Positions 1 through 8,234 are shown, counted from the stretch's first letter. The stretch is 18,891 nucleotides of DNA from Candidatus Ethanoperedens thermophilum (GCA_012910725.1 WNEG01000094.1:11290-30180); one strand, 5' to 3'. The notes: a model not told the origin generated them from the letters alone. Translations and numbers: made by a program.

Positions 1-17
1 CTCCTTGCGCAAGTAAG

Positions 18-812
18 ATGAACTTTAAAGTAGCAACACTTGTGATAGTGTCCATACTTGCATTATCCCTGACCATTGCTGCTGACGCGCACATGCCTGG
101 AGCTAAACCGCTGCCTGACTTTGAGCTAACGCCTATTGTGATAAACGATGGCGAAACAGAAGTAGAGATAACAATAGAGGACGTGGGAAAATATCATGGA
201 GATATATGTGTATGTGGGAGTTGTGCGTTTAGAGCAACCCAGTCAGGAATATCACAAATATGGGGAGACGAGATACCAGCAAGGGATGATATCAGAATAA
301 TCAGCAGACTTCCAACACCAGGCTCCAAGGATTGCTTCCAATATATAACAGGAACAGGACAGGGGCTTGAAACAAATACAAAGGGAGAATACAAAATGAT
401 TCTTCCTGATGGTACTGTAGTTGCAAATATGACAAAAAAGAACTTAAAGAAACCATCAAAGCAGGTCAGCATTGATTATTTCAAGTTTGATATTTGTCGA
501 ATATCTACAGGAGAGAGTTTTGAAGTTGCAGTGAAAGAGCAAGTATTTCCAGACGGCTACTTTGAACTTCGAAAAAAAGTGAAGTTTGGCATCCCAGAGA
601 ATGCAACCAGTGAAGAAAAAGCACTATTCAAGTCAGACTGGGAAAATATTAGAGATAGATTCCTGACAAGCCCGGATTGGCAGCTTTTTGATGGGGTGGA
701 AGAGCCTGAAGAAGAGAATGATGTTGCTGGAGGAGCGATATTCTTTTCGATACTTGTGATAGCGTCCTTTTTATTAGTGTCTTTGATGTACAGCAAAAGA
801 AGTAAAGAATAA
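18..812 (+). CDS. Secreted, membrane-anchored FmdE-like domain protein
   Basis: 264 aa. Residues 1-24 form a signal peptide (hydrophobic core, then AADAH). Residues 237-257 are a single membrane segment followed by a basic tail (YSKRSKE), so the body should face outside the cytoplasm. Between them lies a domain like subunit E of formylmethanofuran dehydrogenase (FmdE family): GKYHGDICVCGSCAFRA at 57-73 sits where the family has FHGH-x-CPG, and DCFQYITGTG at 105-114 matches the family's Cys-containing DAIQ-x-LTG stretch. Extra cysteines (64, 66, 69, 106, 160) could bind metal. Stand-alone FmdE proteins are usually cytoplasmic, so an exported one is odd; the substrate is unknown. The ATG at 18 directly follows CTCCTTGCGCAAGTAAG, a leader also found before the GH57 gene at 15139. 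No SD is visible, but only 17 upstream bases are present. The domain match is from memory of the motif. Confidence 0.75.
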   Translation: MNFKVATLVIVSILALSLTIAADAHMPGAKPLPDFELTPIVINDGETEVEITIEDVGKYHGDICVCGSCAFRATQSGISQIWGDEIPARDDIRIISRLPTPGSKDCFQYITGTGQGLETNTKGEYKMILPDGTVVANMTKKNLKKPSKQVSIDYFKFDICRISTGESFEVAVKEQVFPDGYFELRKKVKFGIPENATSEEKALFKSDWENIRDRFLTSPDWQLFDGVEEPEEENDVAGGAIFFSILVIASFLLVSLMYSKRSKE

Positions 813-881
813 TAGCTGGTTTTTCAGTAGTCCGGCAACGATTGCACATCTGGTTGCAAGAGTGTATTGAAGTATCCTTCA

Positions 882-916
882 TCCGGGTCAATTTCACCCG
901 GAGCTTTTATATTTTC
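882..916. terminator. Hairpin terminator between convergent genes
   Basis: Perfect 7-bp inverted repeat TCCGGGT (882-888) / ACCCGGA (896-902), 7-nt loop, followed on the plus strand by a T-rich tail (TTTTATATTTT). It lies in the 169-bp gap between the FmdE-like gene and the convergent methyltransferase gene, so it most likely ends the former. Confidence 0.5.
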
Positions 917-981
917 ACTCGGGGGATTTCTTCGTCTGACTGCCATACCATGAGCGGAAACATCATCGGTTGCTCCTGTAT

Positions 982-1434
982 CTACATGAGGACTCTGGCA
1001 CCTTCGACGTGCAGGAGCTGTTTTTTTATCGTTACACCCCATGCGAAGCCACCAAGCCCATGTTTACCGATGACACGATGGCATGGAATCACTATTGGTG
1101 CAGGATTTTTGGATAGTGCGCCCCCGATCGCTCTTGGTGATGTCTGCAAGTCTCTGGCAAGCATCCCATAAGTCACCGTCACACCATAAGGTATCTGTTT
1201 CACCTCGTTTAATACCAGCTGCTGAAAGTCTGTGAGATTTTCAAGGTCCACGCTGTATCTTGAAAAATCAATTCTTTCACCATCAAGGTAGGCGCTGATA
1301 TCATCGAGGATGTTGATTACGCTTTTTACATTCTCCATTCTCTGGCTGGCTTTTGATAATGTAATTTTTCTTATGGTGTTGTGGTGAAGTATTATAGTCA
1401 CTCCGAGGTTATCTCTGGATAGTGTGTATGGCAT
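982..1434 (-). CDS. ogt: Methylated-DNA-[protein]-cysteine S-methyltransferase
   Basis: 150 aa from ATG at 1434. A suicide repair enzyme that moves the alkyl group from O6-alkylguanine to its own cysteine. The C-terminal AGT domain is clear: IPYGVTVTYGMLA (81-93), the recognition helix with the arginine finger RAIGGALSKNP (101-111), the active site PCHRV with Cys118, then a GLGGFAWG turn and the LLHVEGA tail. The N-terminal half (1-70) is poorly conserved, as usual. The frame is open to a TTG at 1503, but that extension crosses the hairpin repeats and the promoter. A TATA box (ATTATAAG on the minus strand, centred near 1463) lies about 29 nt before ATG 1434 with no SD, which fits a leaderless message starting at the ATG. 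Family identification is firm. Confidence 0.9.
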   Translation of the reverse strand: MPYTLSRDNLGVTIILHHNTIRKITLSKASQRMENVKSVINILDDISAYLDGERIDFSRYSVDLENLTDFQQLVLNEVKQIPYGVTVTYGMLARDLQTSPRAIGGALSKNPAPIVIPCHRVIGKHGLGGFAWGVTIKKQLLHVEGARVLM

Positions 1435-1456
1435 GTAGTTTGGTGAGGGGGCAGGT

Positions 1457-1468
1457 TGCTTATAATCT
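1457..1468 (-). promoter_or_regulatory. TATA box of the ogt gene
   Basis: Minus-strand GATTATAAGCA, centred about 29 nt upstream of the ATG at 1434. This spacing places the transcription start at or next to the start codon (leaderless mRNA). Confidence 0.5.
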
Positions 1469-1503
1469 TGTTGAACTTGATGGTACCTTGATTGCTTCGA
1501 CAA

Positions 1504-1720
1504 CTCGATTGCTTCACAATCGAGAGTTATTCAATAATTGTTTTCTGCACAACGAAGTTGTGCAGTGCTCCACAACTTGATTGCTTGCGCAATCAAGAGT
1601 TGCTGGTAATTTCTGTACAACGAAGTTGTGTGGTGCTTCGCAATCAAAAATTATTTTCTGTATACGCAGTATGCAGTTCCGCACACGGAGTGTACGGTTC
1701 TGCACAACGAAGTTGTGCAG
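1504..1720. repeat. Cluster of seven short palindromes, mostly GNA-loop hairpins
   Basis: Hairpins read on the plus strand: 1504-1524 (CTCGATTG/CAATCGAG); 1545-1565 (CTGCACAAC-GAA-GTTGTGCAG); 1576-1597 (CTTGATTGC/GCAATCAAG); 1613-1633 (imperfect, GAA loop); 1658-1676 (CTGTATAC-GCA-GTATGCAG); 1679-1697 (CCGCACAC-GGA-GTGTACGG, one mismatch); 1700-1720 (identical to 1545-1565). Five share a C(GNA)G loop while the stem bases vary, in several places with both sides changed so that pairing is kept. Single copies lie at 8181-8201 and 10202-10220. The cluster lies upstream of ogt; any ORFs through it are translations of repeats. REP-like or MITE-like elements are possible. Confidence 0.85.
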
Positions 1721-2206
1721 TGCCGCGACAATTTAATATTTAGACATAATATAATCCATCACCACAAATTAACCCAAATTATTGCCAATAATCAGCGTTA
1801 ATCAGCGTTAATCTGTGTCTTAAAAACTCCTAAAAAATGATACAGTTCAGATAAATCATTGTTTGTGAGTTTCCTATGATTCCAAAGTTTCAATCGCAAC
1901 ACTACGTAATGTGACAGTCCCTTAAAGTGTTCCCTGGAGTAAACAAGCCTCCGAAAGACTTTGAAAAGATCAGAGAGCTTACTATAAAGATTTGGGGGGG
2001 TTTGTTCTGACTTTTATAAGAAGCAGTTATTTTGGATGGTTACAATGTAAATAACCACAAAATACCTCGGATTTTTCCAGATGGGTTATAAGTTCACTGC
2101 AACGCAGGTACCAGAGAGCCAAAAATTTGAAAGATTTATTAAAATAAAGGGAAAAAGTCATCGAAGGGATATAGTAATGAAACCAAAAGTTGGAAAATTC
2201 ACATCC
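1721..2206. other. Non-coding spacer downstream of secD
   Basis: Apart from the dispersed repeat at 1791-1876, nothing convincing is seen. A start-less open stretch at 1915-2010 reads PGVNKPPKDFEKIREL near its middle and looks protein-like, so it may be debris of a lost gene, but it is too short to assign. The plus-strand open frame beginning at 2081 mostly overlaps secD antisense and has no coding support. Confidence 0.5.
1791..1876 (+). repeat. Dispersed repeat, copy 1 (with 10-bp tandem units)
   Basis: Begins with two exact tandem copies of ATCAGCGTTA (1791-1810) and a diverged third (ATCTGTGTCT). It then continues through AAATCATT and TTTGTGAGTT. The same order of blocks recurs at 10429-10505. 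It is non-coding in both places. Confidence 0.7.
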
Positions 2207-3847
2207 CTAAACAATGATGTGTTTAATTATGGCACCATAAGCCGGCCGTGCGATGAAGATGCCGATCAGTATGCCAACAATCGTTACAATAGCAAATCCC
2301 CGCAGTGCACCAAAGCCCATGTATCCAAGTGGTATCATGGCTGCAATAGTCGTTGCTGCTGCTGCAAATATGATGGTGAAAGCTTTTTTTATTCGAGCTT
2401 TGAAAATTCTTTCTGTTGGCAGTTCGCCTCGTTCTTTGTGCAGCACCTCATCGGTAATGATAATCAGATGATCGACGCCTGTTCCAATAACTGCTATGAT
2501 TGCAACAAGACTGGGTAAATCTAACTGCCATTTGATGGCTGCTGCAAACCCAAGTATCATAACGACTTCGCTGAATGTGGTTATCAGCATTGGCATAATG
2601 ATTTCCCTGTGCCTGTAGCGGCGATAGACAATTAATGCTACTGCTATCAGTGTTATGATGCCTGCTATCCCAAGCTGTTCCTTGAATTGTGCTCCAAGAG
2701 TTGCTGGCACCTGTCCCGAACCAATCACTTCTACGTTTACTGGTAACGCTCCTGCACGCAGGTGGACTTGCAGTTCCTTTGCTTTCTGCCCACCTTCTTC
2801 ACCCATCCCGGTTTGAGCTTTGAGGTCTTTAACTGGTATGTTCTGGATGTTCTGGGCAAGCCCGGCAGCAAGCGGTCCGCTGAATATCTCGTTGTTGTCA
2901 AGGTACATGATGAGGTGGTGATTCTGTGGTTCTGTGGTGGCATCATATCTAATCGCCGCATCCCTGAGTGCTACCGCACCTTCATCCTTGAGCCTGAACG
3001 ATACGCCCCATGCACCCTCGTACTGTTGTGGTATGCCAACACTTGTGATCTGATCACCATAAAGCACATGTGCTGTTTGATTTGTTTGATTTCCCTCTGT
3101 TTGGATGCGGATTTCAAATTTGCCTGGTGTTGCTGCAATGCGTAGCGCTGTTGCAATGTCAACGCCTGCAAGGTCGATTAAGATGTAGTCATCTCCAATG
3201 GTTCGGATTGGTATGTCTTTCAGTCCTATCCCATTGAGCTTTGCATCAAGTATCTGTTTGGTGTCATCTCTGGTTTCGCTGCTCACGCCTTCAACATAGT
3301 TAAGCAACTTACCACCAATGGGTGCTAAAACCTGTTCAACCTGTGTTTCGCTGGTGTTGGTTCGTATTTCATAGGCTGTACCATCTTCAGTTTGAAGTAT
3401 CTTCACCTCGGTGTCAAGATAGTTCTGAAGATAGGTTTGAATCACCTGTTCTTTTGTTGTGCTGATAGCAACAAGAGTGGTCTCTTCTTCTTTAAGAAGA
3501 CTTGCTGTGCCGTAGTCAAGTTCTTCTATCTGTGGTCTGGTTACATCCTTTGTGGTAACAAACCTGATGGAATCGCTTTTTACTCGTGTTATTTCCAGGT
3601 CTTTGTCGTCAAGGTATGTACTGTACTCGCTTTGAATGATTTGTGAAGGATCTGCATCCATTTCAATAATTGCACCCTGCATTCGCAGTTGCAACCACGA
3701 GCCCCCCTCAAGCTCAAGCCCATATTTTAGGTTGGTATCGATCCCATCATCTGTCGGATGTGGGTATATGAATATAAGAGATATAATTACACCTGCAAGT
3801 AACAACAATACTCGTGGATTTTTAAGCAGGCTATTCTCCATTGCCAT
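2207..3847 (-). CDS. secD: Protein-export membrane protein SecD
   Basis: 546 aa. Partner of SecF in the SecDF complex, which assists translocation through SecYEG using the ion gradient. One N-terminal membrane segment (about 11-27) is followed by the family signature YGLELEGGSWLQL, a large external domain, and five C-terminal membrane segments (about 370 to the end). In the latter, GTGVDHLIIITDE is the conserved charged motif of SecD membrane segment 4/5 and includes the functionally important Asp. The start is fixed by the operon: secF stops at 3851 and the overlapping GGAGAT ribosome site lies 5 nt before ATG 3847. The order secF-secD is the reverse of the bacterial order, and no yajC is seen. 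The length fits archaeal SecD. Confidence 0.93.
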   Translation of the reverse strand: MAMENSLLKNPRVLLLLAGVIISLIFIYPHPTDDGIDTNLKYGLELEGGSWLQLRMQGAIIEMDADPSQIIQSEYSTYLDDKDLEITRVKSDSIRFVTTKDVTRPQIEELDYGTASLLKEEETTLVAISTTKEQVIQTYLQNYLDTEVKILQTEDGTAYEIRTNTSETQVEQVLAPIGGKLLNYVEGVSSETRDDTKQILDAKLNGIGLKDIPIRTIGDDYILIDLAGVDIATALRIAATPGKFEIRIQTEGNQTNQTAHVLYGDQITSVGIPQQYEGAWGVSFRLKDEGAVALRDAAIRYDATTEPQNHHLIMYLDNNEIFSGPLAAGLAQNIQNIPVKDLKAQTGMGEEGGQKAKELQVHLRAGALPVNVEVIGSGQVPATLGAQFKEQLGIAGIITLIAVALIVYRRYRHREIIMPMLITTFSEVVMILGFAAAIKWQLDLPSLVAIIAVIGTGVDHLIIITDEVLHKERGELPTERIFKARIKKAFTIIFAAAATTIAAMIPLGYMGFGALRGFAIVTIVGILIGIFIARPAYGAIIKHIIV

Positions 3848-3850
3848 GAT

Positions 3851-4750
3851 TTATCTCCTGCCTCGCGGCATTATTACGTATTTTCGAAGTATCCCGGTGT
3901 TAAACATCCATGTGTTCATCACATCAGCAAGCAGTCCAAAGATTAACACAACAGCGATGTCACGCACAATATCGATACGTGTAAAGCTGGATACTGCAAG
4001 ATAAGATATTGTCGAGATAAGGAATAGTACAAGCAGTGCCGCAAGTGTAGTACTGGTCATGGTAAGTCCTGTTTTCATGGCATTTTTTATCTGCACCATC
4101 GGATCACCTTTTCGTTTAAGCACGCGTGTTGTTAAAAGAAGATTGGTATCCACTGCATAACCTATGAGCATTAAAATAGCTGCAAGAGTGCCAAAAGTAA
4201 GAGTTAAACCAAAGACGCCCATCATCGCCATTGCAAAGACAATGTCTGCAAAGGCTGCAAAGATTACTGCTACAGCAGGAATTATCTTTCTAAATAGTAT
4301 AAGTACCACTGCTGCCATAAGCAAAAAAGCAATTACGATTGCCTGAACGGCTCTTATCTGCTGGCTTTTTCCGAAAACTTCACCCACCTGTCGCATTTCA
4401 ACATTTTCTGAGCCGTATTCTTTAACGGCAAAGTTCGTTAGTTCATTTTGTTTTTCCTGGCTCATCGATTCAAACTGGAGTAGCTTACGATTTCCATGTT
4501 CACGCGGCTCACTGTGGAGCGGATAGTCTGAAAATGCTGCTTGAAGCTCTCCAGGTGTTTGGGGTGTATCTATTATTATTGCTGACCCGCCCACGAATTC
4601 CATCCCAAGTTTTACCGGTGTTCCTATGGTAAGTGTTGTGGCTGCAAGTATCAACAGTGATATTACAACAACTACCAATGGTATTATAATACTCTGTCTG
4701 ATTGTGAATTTGTTAAAATAAGTATCTATAGCCTCATCTATCCGATCCAT
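3851..4750 (-). CDS. secF: Protein-export membrane protein SecF
   Basis: 299 aa, the normal size for archaeal SecF. One N-terminal membrane segment (about 20-42) is followed by the signature LGMEFVGGSAIIID, a short external domain (P1-like), and a C-terminal five-helix bundle with the conserved ILMLIGYAVDTNLLLTTRVL block. That block contains the Asp of the SecF proton/ion pathway. It is the first gene of a two-gene operon, with 3 nt between its stop and the secD start. The ATG at 4750 lies about 46 nt downstream of a TATA box (CTATATAAC, minus strand, near 4796), leaving a short leader of about 20 nt with only a weak SD. Confidence 0.93.
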   Translation of the reverse strand: MDRIDEAIDTYFNKFTIRQSIIIPLVVVVISLLILAATTLTIGTPVKLGMEFVGGSAIIIDTPQTPGELQAAFSDYPLHSEPREHGNRKLLQFESMSQEKQNELTNFAVKEYGSENVEMRQVGEVFGKSQQIRAVQAIVIAFLLMAAVVLILFRKIIPAVAVIFAAFADIVFAMAMMGVFGLTLTFGTLAAILMLIGYAVDTNLLLTTRVLKRKGDPMVQIKNAMKTGLTMTSTTLAALLVLFLISTISYLAVSSFTRIDIVRDIAVVLIFGLLADVMNTWMFNTGILRKYVIMPRGRR

Positions 4751-4789
4751 GATTACGTGCCTTTATAATTTTTGCACATACAACAGCAC

Positions 4790-4801
4790 ATGTTATATAG
4801 A
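4790..4801 (-). promoter_or_regulatory. TATA box of secF-secD
   Basis: Minus-strand TCTATATAACAT, centred near 4796; start predicted near 4770, 20 nt before the secF ATG. A second AT-rich box (AATTATAAAG, 4761-4770) is too close to the ATG to serve as the TATA element. Confidence 0.5.
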
Positions 4802-4831
4802 TTGTGCCTTCCAAATGGCTTGATATGGAGG

Positions 4832-4872
4832 CTGTCAAATTAGAATTAAATCTTGCGTTTCTAATTTGATAG
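4832..4872. repeat. 14-bp AT-rich inverted repeat between ileS and secF
   Basis: CTGTCAAATTAGAA (4832-4845) and TTCTAATTTGATAG (4859-4872) pair over 14 bp with a single G-T pair and a 13-nt loop. No T-run follows on either strand, so it is not a typical terminator. It lies in the 236-bp ileS-secF gap, about 30 bp upstream of the secF TATA box. Confidence 0.6.
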
Positions 4873-4986
4873 TTCGATTATAATCCCTCACCGTGTAAAA
4901 AGTCATAAAAATTTTTAGTCGACAATAACTTAAAAACAGTGTCAATACCAGATGACGTGACAGTCTTGTTTTTCTGGTTTGTGAAG

Positions 4987-7900
4987 TTATTTTGATATTC
5001 CCATGGTCATCGTTATTCCTTCAACATTCCATTCTTTTACAAGTGCGCCTTTTACTTCAATGTCCATTCCAATTACAAGTATCTTGGAGCGGATTTCATG
5101 GACTATTGCTTCTTCCCATTCGAGCACAAGGTCTGTAATATGTTCGTCATTGATGTTTACTACCGCGCTGATTTCATCTTCTACATGCAGGTTGAGCTCT
5201 TTTCGCATGTCCTGAAGACGACGTATGATTTCACGTGAATATCCTTCTGCTTCTATATTACGTGTTAAGGCACTGTCAACATAGACAAGTCCTTTTGAAA
5301 ATCCTGCTATTGTAATATCCTCTGGCAGCACTTCTTTGAACTCCACCATCTCTGGAAGCACGGTGACATTCAGTTCTGGTATCTCAAATCTGCCGAGAGT
5401 GTCGATGCTGTGTTTTATCGCAATGCTATTTGCCTCTTTTAGTGCTTCTCTTACTTTTCCTGCGTTCTGTTTAAATGCCGGCCCAATAATTGCTGGTTTT
5501 GGTATGACTTTTATCCCGAGTTCGTTCCACACCTCATCAACATCAAGAATCAGGATGTCTTTTGAGTTGCACTGCTCTAATATTACCTTTCTGAGCGTTT
5601 TTACTGCTTTTATAGTCTCTTTAGTATTTGGTTTTATTATTATGCGTCTTATTGGCCATCGTAGTTTTCTCTTAGCTTTCTGCCGTGCATTAGAGGCTGC
5701 TTCAACGATGTCACGCACGATTTCCATCTGTTCTTCGAGTTCAGGATTCTGCATGGAGGTATCTTTCTGCCAGTCACACATATGTACTGATTCTGGCGCG
5801 TTATTATCTGTCCCACGAACCATGTTCTGGTATATTGTTTCTGCGATAAATGGCGCAAAAGGTGCAATTATTGTTGAGAGATTAGATAATACTGTATGCA
5901 GTACCCAGTAGGCTGCCAGTTTATCAGGGTCATCTGCTTCAGTCCACACACGCGGGCGGGTGAGCTGGATATACCAGCGGGAGAGGTCATCGAGTATGAA
6001 TTCACTGATTGCGCGGGTAGCATTATGAAGTTCATATTCTTCCATTTCTAATTCAACTCTGCTTGCAAGGCTCTGGACTCTGGAAAGAATCCATTTGTCT
6101 TCCACTCGAATAGCATGTTTTACTGAATCATAGGTGGTTTTTTTAGGGTCAAAACCATCAAGTACCATATACGGGAGGGGGAATCGATAAACATTCCAGA
6201 GAATATTAAACATACGGTGCGTGTTTGCAACCTCGTCCCATCCAAATTTTAAATCGTCCCATGGTGCACTTGAAGAAAGCACATAATAGCGCAGCGTTTC
6301 AGCTCCAAAGCGTTCCATTACTTCTTTGGGGTCCACCACGTTACCGATTCTCTTTGACATCTTCCTCCCGGTGTCATCCAGTGCGAAACCATGCACCAGC
6401 ACACTTTTGTAGGGAGCACGGCCAAAAGCAACCATGCTTGCACCGAGCTGTGAATAAAACCACCCGCGCGTTTGATCGTATCCCTCGGTGATAAAATCAG
6501 CAGGCCACCAGTCATCAAACTCTTTGCTGCTCCCTGGAAACCCAAGTGTAGCCCACGATGCAACTGCTGAATCAAACCAGACATCGAACACATCTTTCAC
6601 ACGTTTTTTCCTGCCACCACACTCACAGGGAAGTTGAATGTCATCAACATAAGGGCGGTGGAGCTCTGCAAGCTCGCTGAGACCAGAACGCGTCTTTAAC
6701 TCATCCCTTGTGCCAATAACCTCAATACTCCCACAGCGATCACACACCCATACCGGGATTGGCACACCCCAGTAACGCTGGCGGGATATGCACCAATCGC
6801 GAGCACCTGAAACCCAATCATGAAACCTTGCCGAGCCAGCCCAATCAGGATACCAATCAACTCGTGAAATCTCATCAAGCATCGCTTCTTTAAGCTTGGA
6901 AATCTGAAGGAACCACTGTTCTGTAGCCCGGTAAATAATAGGCGTATCACAGCGCCAGCAGTGACCATATCGGTGGGTTATCTTCCCACTTGCAAGCAAA
7001 AGCCCACGTTCTTCAAGATCGGAAAGCACAATATCATTTGCATCCTTCACGTTCAAACCTGCATACTTTCCAGCATCCTTTGTATAACTTCCACTGGAAT
7101 CCACAGGGCAAAATATGGGTAAACCGTGCTTTACTCCAAGCAAAAAATCATCCATACCGTGCCCTGGAGCAATATGCACACAGCCAGTGTTCTCAGCTGT
7201 CACAAAATCAGCAATATATACGTTGTGTGCAAAAACAGCCTGTTTTGGAATCTTATCCTTAAGCGGGTGCTCATAAGCAGTTCCTACAAGATCATTACCA
7301 GGAATCGTATTCAGGATCTCATAATCAGTATATCTTCCAGCACGAAGTACATTTTCAACAAGCTCCTTTGCAACAATCAAAACCTCACTTACACCATTCT
7401 TAACCGCACGCACCCGCACATATTCAAACGATGGATGAACTGCCACAGCAATATTGGCAGGAATCGTCCATGGTGTAGTCGTCCAGATAACAATAAACTC
7501 TTTATCAGCATTAGAAAGCGGAAACTTTACATAAATCGAGTGATCAGTCTCATCACTGTAATCCACCTCTGAATCGGCAATAGCAGTCTCACAGCGTGGA
7601 CACCAGTTAACAACCCTGAGCCCGCGCTCAAGCAAGTTCTTATTGTGTGCCTCCTTCAACGTCCACCACGCTGCCTCGATATACTCATCCCGAAGCGTCA
7701 TATATGGATCTTTCCAGTTGAGCCACACTCCAAGAGACTCGAACTGAACAGTCATCTCATCCTTATGTGATAACGCAAACTCCTTGCACCTGGCAATAAA
7801 CTTATCCACCCCATAAGACTCAATATCTTTCTTGGACTTAAAACCCAGGATGCCTTCAACCTTCACCTCAATTGGCAGCCCGTGCATATCCCAACCAGCA

Positions 7901-8145
7901 CGATCCCTCACATGAAAACCATGCATAGACTTAAAACGCAGAATACTATCCTTAATCACCTTATTCCATGCAGTACCAAGATGGACCCTGCCAGTAGTAT
8001 ACGGGGGACCATCAACAAAAAAGAACTTCTCACCACCACGACGCAACTCACGCACCTTAGAATACGCACCGATCTCATCCCAGAACGATGTGATCAGTGA
8101 TTCCATATTCTTTGGATTATACTGGCTATCAACGACATGAATCAT
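4987..8145 (-). CDS. ileS: Isoleucyl-tRNA synthetase
   Basis: 1052 aa from ATG 8145, class I synthetase of the archaeal/eukaryotic type. Charges tRNA-Ile with isoleucine in the cytoplasm. The nucleotide-binding signatures are both present: GRVHLGTA (HIGH motif, about residues 53-60) and DDTGRKMSKRIGN (KMSKS motif, near 595). An editing domain lies between (IVIWTTTPWTIPANIAVAV). Paired cysteines (WCPRCET; VCDRCG) suggest zinc knuckles. An anticodon-binding domain follows (ILSRVQSL, LDDLSRWYIQLTRPR). The frame is open back to a TTG at 8151, but that codon overlaps the SD GGTGAT (8151-8156), which sits 5 nt before ATG 8145, so the ATG is the better start. The start region is duplicated upstream (see 8128-8234). 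Confidence 0.95.
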   Translation of the reverse strand: MIHVVDSQYNPKNMESLITSFWDEIGAYSKVRELRRGGEKFFFVDGPPYTTGRVHLGTAWNKVIKDSILRFKSMHGFHVRDRAGWDMHGLPIEVKVEGILGFKSKKDIESYGVDKFIARCKEFALSHKDEMTVQFESLGVWLNWKDPYMTLRDEYIEAAWWTLKEAHNKNLLERGLRVVNWCPRCETAIADSEVDYSDETDHSIYVKFPLSNADKEFIVIWTTTPWTIPANIAVAVHPSFEYVRVRAVKNGVSEVLIVAKELVENVLRAGRYTDYEILNTIPGNDLVGTAYEHPLKDKIPKQAVFAHNVYIADFVTAENTGCVHIAPGHGMDDFLLGVKHGLPIFCPVDSSGSYTKDAGKYAGLNVKDANDIVLSDLEERGLLLASGKITHRYGHCWRCDTPIIYRATEQWFLQISKLKEAMLDEISRVDWYPDWAGSARFHDWVSGARDWCISRQRYWGVPIPVWVCDRCGSIEVIGTRDELKTRSGLSELAELHRPYVDDIQLPCECGGRKKRVKDVFDVWFDSAVASWATLGFPGSSKEFDDWWPADFITEGYDQTRGWFYSQLGASMVAFGRAPYKSVLVHGFALDDTGRKMSKRIGNVVDPKEVMERFGAETLRYYVLSSSAPWDDLKFGWDEVANTHRMFNILWNVYRFPLPYMVLDGFDPKKTTYDSVKHAIRVEDKWILSRVQSLASRVELEMEEYELHNATRAISEFILDDLSRWYIQLTRPRVWTEADDPDKLAAYWVLHTVLSNLSTIIAPFAPFIAETIYQNMVRGTDNNAPESVHMCDWQKDTSMQNPELEEQMEIVRDIVEAASNARQKAKRKLRWPIRRIIIKPNTKETIKAVKTLRKVILEQCNSKDILILDVDEVWNELGIKVIPKPAIIGPAFKQNAGKVREALKEANSIAIKHSIDTLGRFEIPELNVTVLPEMVEFKEVLPEDITIAGFSKGLVYVDSALTRNIEAEGYSREIIRRLQDMRKELNLHVEDEISAVVNINDEHITDLVLEWEEAIVHEIRSKILVIGMDIEVKGALVKEWNVEGITMTMGISK

Positions 8146-8234
8146 AAACAATCACCATCAAAATTAATCAAGAGTTATTTCTACACAACGAAGTTGTGTA
8201 GATCAACGACATGAATCATAAACAATCACCATCA
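8128..8234. repeat. 33-bp direct repeat flanking a hairpin element at the ileS start
   Basis: Identical 33-bp copies at 8128-8160 and 8202-8234. Each carries, on the minus strand, the SD GGTGAT, the ATG and the first six codons of ileS. The 41 bp between (8161-8201) match the dispersed hairpin unit: AATCAAGAGTT, ATTTCT, then CTACACAAC-GAA-GTTGTGTAG. The downstream (lower-coordinate) copy starts ileS; the other starts a 12-codon minicistron. Confidence 0.9.
8181..8219 (-). CDS. 12-codon minicistron in the ileS leader
   Basis: The upstream copy of the duplicated ileS start (SD GGTGAT, ATG at 8219) runs into the hairpin element and stops at TAG 8181-8183, giving MIHVVDLHNFVV. The first six residues equal those of IleRS. 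Its last seven codons before the stop, and the stop itself, come from the hairpin arms. Whether it is translated is unknown; its signals are identical to those of ileS. It may be an accident of the duplication, or it could tune ileS translation. Confidence 0.35.
   Translation of the reverse strand: MIHVVDLHNFVV

Noticed and set aside
842..1171. 109-codon plus-strand frame across the fmdE-ogt gap
   Set aside because: It covers the terminator hairpin and runs antisense to the ogt catalytic domain; no family resemblance.
1504..1740. CRISPR array
   Set aside because: The repeats are small palindromes of several kinds with irregular spacing and no unique spacers of constant length; no cas genes are present.
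1915..2010. Possible gene fragment PGVNKPPKDFEKIREL...
   Set aside because: Looks protein-like but has no start, is only about 30 codons long and matches no family I know.
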